From Apostichopus japonicus (taxonomy: Eukaryota > Echinodermata > Holothuroidea > Aspidochirotida > Stichopodidae): a stretch of DNA of 60,000 nt. Location: positions 21,628,489 through 21,688,488 of the forward strand of contig NC_092572.1 of the NCBI RefSeq assembly GCF_037975245.1, read 5' to 3'. The translations under genes and the position numbers were made by a program. Under the pieces are notes generated by a model that saw only the letters and a program-made list of their open reading frames with translations, did no database searches and was not told the origin of the DNA. Of the stretch, positions 25,901 through 37,100 are shown one piece after another; the first letter of the stretch is position 1, and every line of letters begins with the position of its first letter.

Positions 25901-28317
25901 AGATTAACCTTAGCTAACTAAGTTACCCTCTCAAACTAGAGTTGAAATACAATAAAAATAAAAATCAATTAAAAACATAGCTAACTGATAAAACTAACCT
26001 TTTCATGAGAGCCAAGCGGAGAAAGTACTTAGTTCTATCGGTCATGAATAAATGGATATGTGAGTCTTACAATTATCAAGACAATCCTAACTTTATCGAT
26101 ACCTTTAGATCGATTTCTTTACGAATACTAATTGGCTAATTGATCATTTTTTTTGGGTGCAATTTCAACGGTTATAACAGGTATCATCTTCAAAACAAAA
26201 GTCATTTACATTAACACATTTCAAGTTTCATTCTTGCCAATGTCAACAAAAGACTGTAAATTACATGAAGTACGAAGGCTTGGGTTATAAGGTGCTCATA
26301 ATCAAAGTGTCCCTTTATGAGGTTTGCTTCAACCTTGTCCCAAATTTCCATCTTGTTTTTACTAGACCTTTAAAACATGTTCTGCTGTCATTTCGTCAGT
26401 AGTGTTGTGTTTTATTTGAGAGTATCCGATAATGCAACTACCAACATAAAATTATTATTTGGATCTCTGAGAATTATTTGAGTTTAGAACGTATCAAAAC
26501 ATCTGAGTATTCCAAAAAACAGTGTTAGTTTTATGTTATTAAAATCAAGATCATGAAATAAAAATTGTTTAGATCAAACCCAAGAATTACGTTTACTTTA
26601 ACTATGTTTCCACCTATATAAACATTCGTGTATCAACATAGCCTTTTGACGTAGTTATTTTGTAAGCCAACAAGATACAATACATTATTACCATAATACT
26701 GGTAGGCAATAAAACGAGAAAAAAAACTTATGTTACATACCTTGAACTTGCAAAAGGAAAGTCCCCTTATCAGCATTTCCAGTATCATAGTACGTGATGT
26801 GTGAGTATAATCCACCATTCCCTGGGGTCACATTTGAAATTCTCAACATAACACGTAAATTTTCTGTCAATTCTGCATAAAATTGTCCCTTAGTTACGTC
26901 ACTTTGTTTCCTGGGATCGAGGATGAGAAGTTGGGCACCATCTTTTTCCAAAACCGTAGACCGGACCTGATGTTTTCTCACATACCATTCGATTTCAATA
27001 TCACTATTAATTAGAACGGTGTGTGTCGATATCCCTGTATAACATAAATATGTAGATTAAACATTATTCTCCGTTATTAGTAAAACAACATTACATATTA
27101 TTTGCTAATATTACCCTATTTTCCGTTGGTATTTTCAACAATTTTTTTTATTAACATTCATTGTCAACTTCAGCTACCCCTTCCTCGGAATAACTTCCTT
27201 GCTAATATGTACCAAAGTCCAATAAAAGTTCAATGACTGGTGTATCAAGTTCAAGAAAAGGAAAAATAGTCCATTATATTCTTCTTCAGATTTCCTATTA
27301 GCTTTCTTCAAGTGATTAACACTGATATAGGGAAGAAATACTAAGAACATTATGAAATTAGATTGAATGAATTTAATTTGTTTGATCACGTTTAATACTC
27401 TGTAGTTTGGGTAAACTTGCACCTGCTTTAATCTACAGTTAATAGGCTTATTGACAAGTCTACAATTCGCTGAAAGTGATTTGATGGTAAAAGGCCGTTC
27501 CATTTTTTACATGGAGTAACATGGATACAGTAGAAAAGCTCTTAGAAATTTCATAGAATGACTGGGAGAATCTCACTGGAGATTTGGGGAAAATTTAGCG
27601 ATGCAATTAATAGTAAGAGTTTAATATTCCTTTATATAACAGAACAATAAACTATTGTTAAATGATTCGTCTATAATGTACATTAATGAGCTAAGAGTTC
27701 AGGATCCTGTGATTATCGAAAAGAATATGTGTCTATCTTCACACCAACTATTTCATGTGACTCATTCTTCCTGCAGTTAGCTGATAATTCTATAATCCTT
27801 GATGTATACAAATGTGGAAATTAACTGAATGATATAGGGGTCCTGAGCAGAACTTCCCTCCGGTTCTGAGATTTAAGATTATGACGTAAAGAGGTCATCT
27901 AGGGTCAATCCGATCGTGGTTTTAACAATTGTTTCACAAGTTAACTATATAGTTGGATATAGAAGGTATACATGTGTTCACCTCAAATGTCATATGCTAT
28001 CTTCATACACACTATTCTAAAATGTATATTTTCAGTTAACACTATTTTCATATACATATATGATTACAACTCTCCTCATTTAACTATTATAGACTGACAC
28101 ATTACATAATACACCAGTCTACTTTAACAGTAAAATACGACCTTTGTCACATATTTAAATCTCTTCCCGAAAAGAAACAATCAACTACCATTCGCTTCAA
28201 TACTTTACTGGCCAAGTTTCGAACTATATAGTATTTTTCTGACAGACAAAACTTACCTTTTGTGGCGTTCGTTAAAGCAAAGTACAACAGATTGAGAGCA
28301 AAAATTCTGAGAGCCAT
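19889..28317 (-). CDS. Gene C: IgSF receptor, four Ig domains, short Tyr tail (complete)
   Basis: Exons in transcript order: 28257-28317, 26741-27034, 25285-25566, 24767-25081, 23701-24015, 22502-22600, 22222-22249, 21451-21578, 21155-21206, 20555-20607, 20163-20208, 19889-19994. Every junction has GT-AG ends, phases match, and the sum is 1779 nt, exactly 593 codons including TAA. The product (592 aa) is a type I membrane protein: signal peptide, a Cys-less Ig-like domain, three Cys-containing Ig domains, one TM helix and a cytoplasmic tail of about 125 residues with several tyrosines. Its exon plan matches gene B one for one. The ligand is unknown. Confidence 0.85.
22502..22600 (-). CDS. Gene C transmembrane exon
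   Basis: Phase 1-1, 99 nt. A short acidic stalk (DVDESSP) precedes the helix PVLICVILFVVLGISFLTFF. No charged residue lies inside the membrane, so an adaptor is not obviously recruited through it. Arg and Lys follow in the next exon. Confidence 0.8.
22890..22942. repeat. TA dinucleotide microsatellite
   Basis: An uninterrupted tatata tract in the gene C intron between Ig domain 4 and TM. Confidence 0.95.
23290..24970 (-). repeat. Inverted segmental duplicate of 1-about 1700
   Basis: Reverse complement of gene A's left end. It covers part of the Ig3 exon, the intron, the Ig4 exon and intron sequence to about 23290. Similarity stops on the A side where gene B-like sequence begins, near 1757. 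Confidence 0.8.
23701..24015 (-). CDS. Gene C Ig-like domain 4
   Basis: Phase 1-1, 315 nt, between acceptor tttctccacag and donor gtaagt. NFTVECEAYSNP and MGMYRCMADNGIG carry the two cysteines. Nearly identical to gene A exon 942-1247. Confidence 0.85.
24767..25081 (-). CDS. Gene C Ig-like domain 3
   Basis: Phase 1-1, 315 nt. It has ITLLCSTDGNPKPNVTLTRI and the F-strand LYGRYRCEVNNGIGD. A further cysteine pair (TDTCTKRSC) precedes the B strand. Its 3' half is duplicated in inverted form at 1-188. Confidence 0.85.
25285..25566 (-). CDS. Gene C Ig-like domain 2
   Basis: Phase 1-1, 282 nt, same length as the gene B counterpart. B-strand AITAQCCVKSS, core LTWMVDTGI, F-strand EMICEVQNGLNLS. The gtgagt donor follows NVF. 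Confidence 0.85.
26741..27034 (-). CDS. Gene C Ig-like domain 1 (no canonical cysteines)
   Basis: Phase 1-1, 294 nt. The core Trp is present (DIEIEWYVRK) and the F-strand region reads ISNVTPGNGGLYSHITYYD, where the usual Tyr-x-Cys lacks its cysteine; the B-strand cysteine is missing too. It fits a V-like or SLAM-like fold by pattern only. Confidence 0.75.
28257..28317 (-). CDS. Gene C signal peptide exon
   Basis: Starts MALRIFALNLLYFALTNATK and ends in phase 1 at a gtaagt donor. The length (61 nt) equals that of gene B's first exon. A single basic residue followed by a hydrophobic run fits a secretory signal. Confidence 0.8.
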
Positions 28318-29239
28318 CACGTTTGCGTGATTAATCTGCTTTCCTATCAGGTTTTGTGTGTGTGTTGAACTCGAAAATATGTTTAGTGAAAGCTAGATGT
28401 CTTACCGACAACAGTCTTGACGTTATGTTATTATTTTGGTAATTAATAATTCGAAGGAAGCCGACTGGCAAAAGAAACGAAAGTGTTAATTATCTTATTG
28501 TTACCTTAATAATTAATTCATGATAAGTATCAACTTGCAACCCTCCAATGAGATATAACAAAGGATGATAATGTTCAAATGTGAAGAAATGAAACGTGAT
28601 TTCAGTCGTTGTTACTCTTTTCTTTCTTTTGACCATAGCTGTTTAAATATTTACGTCTAAGTTTAACCCGGCGTATTTGGGGCAGTGTCATGCGCAAGAT
28701 ATAAAAGATGATTGACCTATCCGACTGAATAAGGTAAGACTTTAACCTTTGTAAAATGATCAGACTCGATGTTGAAGGTATGAAGGATGTTTTTTTTTTT
28801 AAATTTTATAAGAAAGGAAGTGTGGTCCTGGATACTTTGAAGCCGACTCTGATGTAAGGGGGTCCTTGCCCACAAAAACATTAACAGTTTTTACTACAGA
28901 TATTGAATTTTGAGGTATATTTAGATTATATATTAGTAGGACATGTCTTTTTGATGTGAGGGAACAAATATCCCTCTCCTCATTTTGTAGAACAAATTGA
29001 AGTCGCACTTTTGTGTTAAACATTGAAATTTGACATATAAGTAGATATCGTAACATCATCTTCAAAAGCGAGAGTGTGAATAAATACCCCCTCCCCCACC
29101 CGTGTTTTATCCGGCGATATTATGGTTGTATAACGTTAACAGTTTCATACTTTGGTTCATCCTAATAATTAAGAGCCTAATTTACTTCAAGAAGCAAAGC
29201 AGAATGAAAAAGCTGAAGGGTGTCTGAAGTCTTACAGAA
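28318..29239. other. Gene C upstream region
   Basis: The promoter region of gene C should lie just right of 28317. No clear TATA box is seen; the position matching gene B's TATA box reads catattttcgag. No other gene recognised. Confidence 0.4.
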
Positions 29240-29515
29240 AACTCGTAAAATGGGTGATGTTCCGCATAGATTCGAACTACTTTCAATACTGCAACCGATT
29301 TCTTTCTCATTGTAAGAGCGATGACTCTTCAGCAGTATTCGTTCACAATAAGTGTAATTGGATATTTCTTCCACAGTAAGATCATGACTGTCATTAAGTA
29401 TTATTCCTGTCTCAGACATCCAAGTCAGGGGTTTTCAGATTGATTCCACGCAGCACACTGCAGTCATAGGATTCACTTTCTATAACGCCTGTGCTCACAT
29501 TGGAAACTGCAGGTT
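29240..29515 (-). pseudogene. Decayed Ig-like domain 2 exon
   Basis: Homologous to gene C exon 25285-25566. A CCVESI stretch runs into TGA and then continues as KPLTWMSETGI, and KEIGCSIESSSNL matches the F-strand region. The stop and an upstream frame change indicate a pseudoexon. It pairs with the damaged domain 1 exon at 30950-31236 as one broken receptor gene. Confidence 0.75.
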
Positions 29516-29737
29516 TACATGGTAAGAAAGTTCACTTTAGGCAAATTTTTATATATTTTTTCAATTTCAACATACCTTTTAACAACCTGTTGTTTCAAAA
29601 ATATATTCGCATATAAAATCACCGAAATAATATACAAAACCAAGAAAAGTAAATCTATCGATAATTGCACCATCGTAAGTCGCTATTTTGATTAGGGTAT
29701 TCTCATATCAGCTGAGAGGTACATGAGCCGTAAGGGG

Positions 29738-29753
29738 GGGGGGGGGTGGGGGC
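29738..29753. repeat. Poly-G tract
   Basis: A run of G interrupted by one T, just downstream of the pseudogene on the plus strand; prone to sequencing error. Confidence 0.9.
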
Positions 29754-30053
29754 AGATCTCAAACTAGATCTAAGGGTAAAGCAAATGAAAGATGCAGCAG
29801 TTTTAGGTATTGTTCGTTCTCTAGGAGCGCTATGCCATTACCGTGTCCCTATCTTCTTCTTTCTTATGTTAGTAAGCAAATTACTTTATGGCTTCCTCCG
29901 GTGTCACCGAGACGACGCTCAATGAAGCTGAACAAGGTGGTTGTATGTTTTAGCCCATTTATTCACACGCGTGGTTTGAACAAGACCACGGTGAAAAAAT
30001 CGTTACCGGGCAAAACCAACAGCACGACAAACTGCGGTGTACAGGGGTTTACA

Positions 30054-30112
30054 GGGATTAACGGCGGCTTTCTGGGGTTAACGGCGGCTTTCTGGGGTTA
30101 ACGGCGGCTTTA
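30054..30112 (+). repeat. 20-bp tandem repeat, three copies
   Basis: The unit ggggttaacggcggctttct occurs nearly perfectly three times, inside an otherwise unrecognised GC-richer stretch (29830-30450). Confidence 0.9.
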
Positions 30113-30949
30113 TACTAAGGAACAGTGCTACAGGAACACATGCGACGCCTTTCTGAGCCAGGAGAGGAATGAAGCATGTGCACTACAAAATACGCAAGTA
30201 TACATCGATTACGTAATTGTGCATCGATTACATAAGTATGCAAATCGAGGTGGATATGAAAGGCAACTAGTAAATGGGCAGTATTGACCTCTGCCCGACC
30301 TCGACCAAGCGGAAATTTCCATTTGGTCACGCTAAGCAAATAGCACACATCGGCAACGATGACATCCGGTTAATACGTACCTCACACATAATGTTGAAAG
30401 AAATGTACCTTACGCCTTTGCTTCACCTATTGTATAGGTATTTATACATTTATGGTGTATGAAAGTAAAATCGACTGTAAAATAGTTTTAAGCAATAATA
30501 ATATATTCTTGGAATAACTAAGCATGCACTTATGGCTGATACAGTGGTTTTCAATTGATTACTTATTAAGCAATTCTTGAAGTATAAAAAAAAACTAATC
30601 TAATAATCCAGTTTTTGACAAAATATGAAATCAAAGATTAATAGAACACTTGCAAGAGAAAGTGTGACATTATTTTAATTTACAACAGGTGATCCTGGTA
30701 GTGTTGTGCTGAGCAGTCCCTCTCACTTCCAGTTGAATTAACAAGGTACACGTGATATTTCGGTCATATTTAGGACTATCTGGGAACTTAAAATATGTAA
30801 TGATATAAAGATGAAGTGCCTGATATCACGTAAAAAATTATTGCAGCTGGAGGGTCTTAGTTATTTGCTGAATAACTTTGGTTCTTTGTTAAAGTAGCTC
30901 AATAGAACTATTGAGAAATTAATTGACAAAAAAAAAAATTCAACTTTAA

Positions 30950-31236
30950 TTAACTTGAACTTGTAGCTCTTCGTTCTTTCCAGTACTATAGTACGTTTCG
31001 TGTGTGTAACGTGCACCATTTTAAGTGCCACATGTGATATTCTCAACGTAACCTGTGAATTTCTTAGCAGTTCTGCATAACATTGTCCAGTTATTTTAGT
31101 TGGATTTGCTTGATCGACGATCACCACTTGTTCCTGATCTTTAATCAATAATGCATACGCAAATGGACGGGTGTCATCCAGATACCATGATATTGCAACA
31201 TCACCGCCAATGGGTGGGAGTATTCGTGGATACCCC
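30950..31236 (-). pseudogene. Decayed Ig-like domain 1 exon
   Basis: Starts at an acceptor as GYPRILPPIGGDVAISWYLD and runs to LLRNSQVTLRISHVA in one frame. The rest, NGARYTHETYYSTGKNEE, is in another frame, so there is a frameshift near 31020. The donor is lost. Homologous to domain 1 of genes B and C, also without cysteines. A second copy of its 5' edge lies at 31641-31710. Confidence 0.75.
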
Positions 31237-31274
31237 TGTAAACATCATCAACGATTTAAGAATATTACTTTAGT

Positions 31275-31639
31275 CAAGGGCGTAGGAACCGGGGGGGCTG
31301 GGGGGCGCCAGCCCCCAGTGAAAAATATGGGGGGCGGAAGTATCATTCCGCCCCCCCGCTCCGCAAGTCAGAAAACCCCTTTTTCATTTCCAAATGAGAA
31401 AAAAATCTCATTTGGAGCACCAAATTGCATTTAAGGCCAGGTGAAAATGCAAAATTCTTTACAAAATGGAGTGGGAGTTGAAGTGTGCTATATTGCACCA
31501 AATTGCATCTGAGGCCACCTGGAAATGCAAAAATATTCCAAAGGGGAGGGGGACACCCCCTCCCCTTAGACCCCTCCCCCAGGCCGGCCATCAGTCTTCA
31601 GCCCCCCCCCCCACTCAAAAGTACCTTCCTACGCCACTG
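31275..31639. mobile_element. MITE-like element with GGCGTAGGAA terminal inverted repeats
   Basis: The left end caagggcgtagg and the inverted right end cagtggcgtagg match at 10 of 12 bases. It is about 365 bp with GC-rich arms (g-runs, c-runs) and two internal copies of a block starting caccaaattgcat (31418 and 31496). It has no coding capacity. The CAGTG-type end recalls hAT elements, but no 8-bp target duplication is evident. It is flanked by about 70-bp diverged direct repeats from the Ig exon edge. Confidence 0.7.
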
Positions 31640-33068
31640 CCGCCAATGGTCGATGTATACGTGGATATCCCTGTAAACATAATCAACGGTGTAAGAATAA
31701 TACTTCAGTTATTATTATAAACGTAATATAAGTCATTGTTTATTCAAAATATGCTAACAACTAGTTATTATTTTTAGTAAATGTTACCATTGTTAAAATT
31801 GCTCATGTCAAATATTTATTTCTGTCAGTGTATTAATACATGGTATATTTGTATCATGATGGTACACATCACGATGCCTAAAACCTAACATTGTGAGGTT
31901 TGGTGAGAATACCCGAAAATGGTTACACAGTGACCGTAATTGCAACACGTTGATTGCTAACAGTTTGGTTGTGAAATATTTTACACATAGACTTCTCTAG
32001 CTATTATTTGATCACTTTAGTAGCTAGCTCATTACAGTTGAATAACACAAATGCTTTTGTCGAATTCTCTTACCCAGTTGCAATGTGAGCTAACACTAAG
32101 TTAGGATTATATGCTCACATAGTTTCGTTCACCGTATTATGTTGGACTGTTGGGTAGGATACTATTAGTTGATACTGTACAGCTTACATGGGAATGTGTA
32201 TAATTTATTTGTAGCTATTATGGGAAACAAGCTTATTTAGGCTACATTGAACTGGGAATTGGCTCGAAGTCCGTTTACTCAGAGACCAACTAATGGACCC
32301 TACTGTAGCTCTGCTGCGAATACTAATATCAGGCTCGAATTTAATAGAATAACAACATCTATCATGATGAAAAAATGTTGAGATTGTCCCTATAAAAGAA
32401 ATGCAAAGTAAACATTAACATTTCGGTCACTAGACTAGTCGTTAGTATGTAACACAAGACTAGGAGCTCGAACATTCTGATTTCCGTCGGTTATATCTTC
32501 ACATGAATATCATAATCGTGTCTGCTTAGTGTTCATGTAAACGAACGTTTGAGGATTATAGTTAATGAACAGTTATAACGCAAGCATTAACCACAGAGTG
32601 ATTGTGCTTTATTTATTGAAGTAATTACTTTATGAAGCTCATTGTTTATTTAGAGAGTTTGACAATGAAAACGAAAGTAATAGCATGGTGGCTGATGACG
32701 GTAAGTTATTTATTTCTTTACTACAATAGTAATTAATACTAAACAAGTGGTGACAATTGACCTAGAAAGAATATCTCTTTCAATCAAGCCCTCGATTACT
32801 TGATCAATACGTTACTTATTGTTAAAAATGACGTTAAAACACACTCTCAATAATACATATGTTTTGTTTTCTGGTAGTTGTGACTGAGTTGTTGTACAAC
32901 AGTTCTCTTCAATGTCAATATTTCCTTTAGTTTCAAAGTTGCACTATATATTAAATAATCGTCATCCCACATAGCAAACGTAATTTAGCACTCGTCAGGC
33001 ACCAGGTATAAGACATGACTATTTAACCCAATCACAACTTTACGTTTTAGTTACATGCCAGCAACAGC

Positions 33069-33190
33069 CAATATATATATATATATATATCTATATATAT
33101 AAATATATATATATATAGTTATGTATATATGTATATATATATATAGTTATATATATATATATATATATATATAGATAGATATAGTTATAC
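33069..33190. repeat. Interrupted TA microsatellite
   Basis: Several tatata tracts separated by ctata, gta and gtta interruptions over about 120 bp. Confidence 0.95.
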
Positions 33191-34125
33191 CGACTCTTAG
33201 CATGCTCGTCAATATCGCACATATTTTTTTTAAGTTTAAACGAAATTCTAATTTCGATAAACGGTTAGTACTAAAGAGAGCCTCCAGGCCAGTCTTGACT
33301 TCAATTATTACAATGCATTCCTGTTTATTAAATGAACGATTAATTTGAATGGTATCGATTGTATAACAAAAGACTTTATTGTTGTTTCGTTGAAAAGCAA
33401 ATGGTACTTTTGCAATATCTTGTTCCGATGGAGTCTACTGTACGTACATGGTGGACGAACTAGTTACTTACCACAAGGGGTTGTGACTTGTGTGTATGTA
33501 TGATTTTTTAACAACACGTTAAGACAATTTTACATCTAAGCAAAATCAATATTGACAAAATAACTTCAAGGGGAGTGATGTCCCCTACCTTTAGACACCT
33601 CCACTAGGCGTTATTACATCTAATCAGCACCACTTCATAAAAGGAGGTAGCCCCTAGGCTAGAGCCTATAAGGTTATAAGTAAAGCCATCAATACAGGCA
33701 TTAGTTAAACCTTAATTTTCAGAGTTAAATGATAAACTGGGGAAAATGTTGGTTTTGCCCCTTCCATCACAAAGGCTTTCTACTTAAGCGACTGATACTA
33801 AATGATACGGAACAGTAGCATGTGCAAAATTGAAATACCATATGTAAAGTATTTATTAAAAAAAAAATGATATACATGATCCCCTTCCCATTAAATTACC
33901 CATGTGAAAAAAGCGTGCCTATTGCATCGTTTTACAATTCTTATTTTTATAGGGTGTCGACACGCCTTTAACCGATATCAATACACTAACAACCGAACTA
34001 AATCGCAATGTGGATCATTTAAACCTAGCTTCCTAGCTGATAGCTGAATTAGGACTAAAGCACTAATGCTGCTTATTTCGGACTGACTGAACTATATCCA
34101 TAATAATATATAATATTTGTCTTCA

Positions 34126-34131
34126 TTTAAT
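34126..34131 (-). terminator. Possible poly(A) signal of gene B (ATTAAA)
   Basis: The ATTAAA variant hexamer on the minus strand about 20 bases after the gene B stop codon at 34150-34152. No AATAAA was seen closer. Confidence 0.4.
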
Positions 34132-34149
34132 GCTTTTCTCTCAAGCGTG

Positions 34150-37100
34150 TCACTCAGGAAACAGCTCATGTTGACCAATAAGTAACACCTGCTCCTTTGG
34201 AATATCATCTTGCGTGGTACCTTCCTCAATTGTAGTGTTTAGTTTACCGATTGCCTCGTAAGCAAAGTCGTCCACACGAAAATTTCCCTTGTCTACTCTA
34301 TAGACAGAACAACAAAATTGTTACAAATAATCAACTCATTATGATAATGTTTATTATTCTAATAGCATTAATACATATACATTATATATACATCAACGTA
34401 ATACATATCATTTCGTTCAACATAGAATAGTAACAAGATGCATCGCAAACATATAAATAACCGATTACACATATGTTTATTTTACGTACAATCTTTGCAA
34501 GATGGATTTCCACGACACTTTAAATACAAATCGTTGCGTGTGATTGAAGTTTCGGCCAATATTTTAGTCGAACGTGTATAATTACTCACTGTCATACAAT
34601 CACAATGTTGAGAATGTCTTTTAAAAAGCGCTAACTTTTTAGCTTGTACATCAGCTAATTACAGTCGCGTTAGATTTCCTGCGAGCAAACGAAAATCGTT
34701 CTCTTGATCAAAATATTGACACGCGAAGTTGAAATTAGATACATGGAAGGTACATCTTCACACAATTAAGAATGAACAGTAGCCTATTTGATCAAAAAGG
34801 TGAAAACAACGAAGTATTAAACAGAGAAATGTATGGCTTCTTATATGACATAATTCATCTGAACTTTTATTTTGACACGCATAATGTGTCCGTCTCGTAA
34901 ATATCAAATTCTCGTCATAACGAGTGCACTAAGCATATACGTAAATGTCTCAAATACAGTAATGTTTCACTGCTGGATGAAATACATATCGTTTAACAGC
35001 AAACATTTTCATCTCCAACTATCCTTTCGAGAGAAACGGTGCATATTAGCTCTTTTAACTAGAATACTTCATTCATGGGTATTTTCATGTATCACAACAG
35101 CTATCCAATATATCTAATGAATTTAGAAATCATCTTTTGTTAATTGTTTCTTAACAACGTTGAAACAAAATGAAACAAAAGAAAAATACTTACTTCGCAT
35201 ATTGCGCAATGTCTAGTTCACCTGAATATCCATCTGCAGCTGGTTACATTATGAAACAGAAATTATTGGTGTTAATATTAATATATATTTTCTACTTCTC
35301 TATCGAGGTGTTTTAATCAGATCACTGTTTAGAAGTATTAAACAAATAATATATTATCTTAGTTGTACTTGCTTTGTCCAAAACACCTTTCCGCAATAAA
35401 GGTACATTCGTACAATGGAATGGTACGTTGGATGTGTCACTGAACAATTTAACTTCGTTAGATTCCTTGGCTTCCTAATCTTAACAAAATACTGTTTTTT
35501 TTTTGTTAAAAGGAAAGCAATACCACGATCAGATGGTATGCATTTGAACAAATACCAGCTCCATTATATGAACAGATGGTCTAATTACTAGCCTTGATTA
35601 GTAACATATCCAGATATGTATTTTGAATGCTGTTTGACACTTAGCTGGGTGATACAAGTGACCCATTGTGTTAATCATGTACGCTCGTTTGACCCGTTCC
35701 TATTAAGCTAGTACATATTGCTTACAAGTTGTATCGTCGCAGGCATACGATAGTTGTCGATCGCTGTCTTCATCGAGGCTACAAATAAAGAAAAGTGGGA
35801 ACAATTTCAAATATAGAACATATAGTACGCGAAGTCAAAAGTAGATCTCTTGTAGCTTTCATTGCAAACCCAAAGTGTTTAATCAGATCACAATATGACT
35901 ATTAAAGAAAGACCTATTTAATATTTAACTATACGATTTTTGGGGAAAAACTAACAAACTATCTCAAATGTTGTAAACCGATAATATAACAAAAATATCC
36001 TACTTTTTAAACAAATTTATAACTATTATATTACTTCATGTGGATGATTAGAAGAGGAGGATGAGAAACCCAACGTTTATACTGAAATGTCAAGGCACAG
36101 TCTTGTATTGTACTCACCATTTTTCATAATCAGAATCGGAATCCAGTTGAAAACTTGTACGGATGTTACCTATCGTAAGATGAAGACATTCATGTGAGAG
36201 AGAGCCGATAAACAGTAAGGTACAACTTTGATCTCTTCTCAAGCACCATCGACGCCATATGATACGATTGGTAATATTGATACCTGTTAGAAACTAAATA
36301 CTACTAAAACTCCTTCCAGACGAAAAGTGCTTATATAGTAGTAGAATGTCCACAAATAAAACAATTCGATACTAATCCGTATCTCGTTGAATGCAAAGAC
36401 TGCAGGTTCAGCCGTCAAGATGTTTTAGTGATACACAATGATCATCGGCTCTAGTTTAAGTACATACCAATGCATGCATGGATATACAGGGATGTTAATG
36501 GACGTAATTACCTTTACAGGGGATGGCATAGGTTTCCATAGAAGTATCACATGTTACCCTGATAGATTAATGTTGGTGAAATGTTCCAGTAATGAGGATC
36601 CGTTAGAAACGTGTTTGTTGTTTTCTTTGCGAGATAGTACACAATCATTGAAATTATTGTTGATATATCCCCAAATATGGTACTTCTTCGCAGGCAGTTC
36701 TACTTTCATAGCTTTCATAAAAAAGCCTATCATTAGACCCCAATGACGTCACCCAGCGTGATGTCACCACGGATTACATTTACTACGATAACATATACAC
36801 ATAACATATGTACATGACATATAAACATAACGTATACACATAGCAGACACAACATAACTCAAACGGTTGACCACCAACATTCATTACTAATAGTCTATGT
36901 GTATAATATCGTCGATACCGCGTCTCAAATTTCGCTCTTCGAATGCATATTATGACGACGTGTGTGTTATGATGATGAACATATACGCCATGAAGCATCC
37001 CGTAGAACAGTTTGGGACGTTTTAAGCGTAAGGATTATTTACAGGGTAAGCTGGCAGTCAATATCTTAAACGTAAAGTTGAGCAGTCAAGTTTAAACGTT

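Larger units (their letters stand above)
31711..34149. other. Intergenic between pseudogene and gene B 3' end
   Basis: No gene recognised. Contains the TA-rich microsatellite at 33069-33190. A short + strand ATG frame at 32665-32700 ends at a gtaagt-like site but is too short to call. Confidence 0.4.

Noticed and set aside
29832-30101. 89-codon plus-strand frame with a repeated C-terminal segment
   Set aside because: The repeated part is the 20-bp tandem repeat; no domain and no splice support. Possibly part of an unrecognised transposable element.
32665-32700. Short plus-strand ATG frame ending at a gtaagt-like site, possible signal peptide exon
   Set aside because: Only 12 codons, no downstream plus-strand Ig exon before gene B, and the hydrophobic run is too short.
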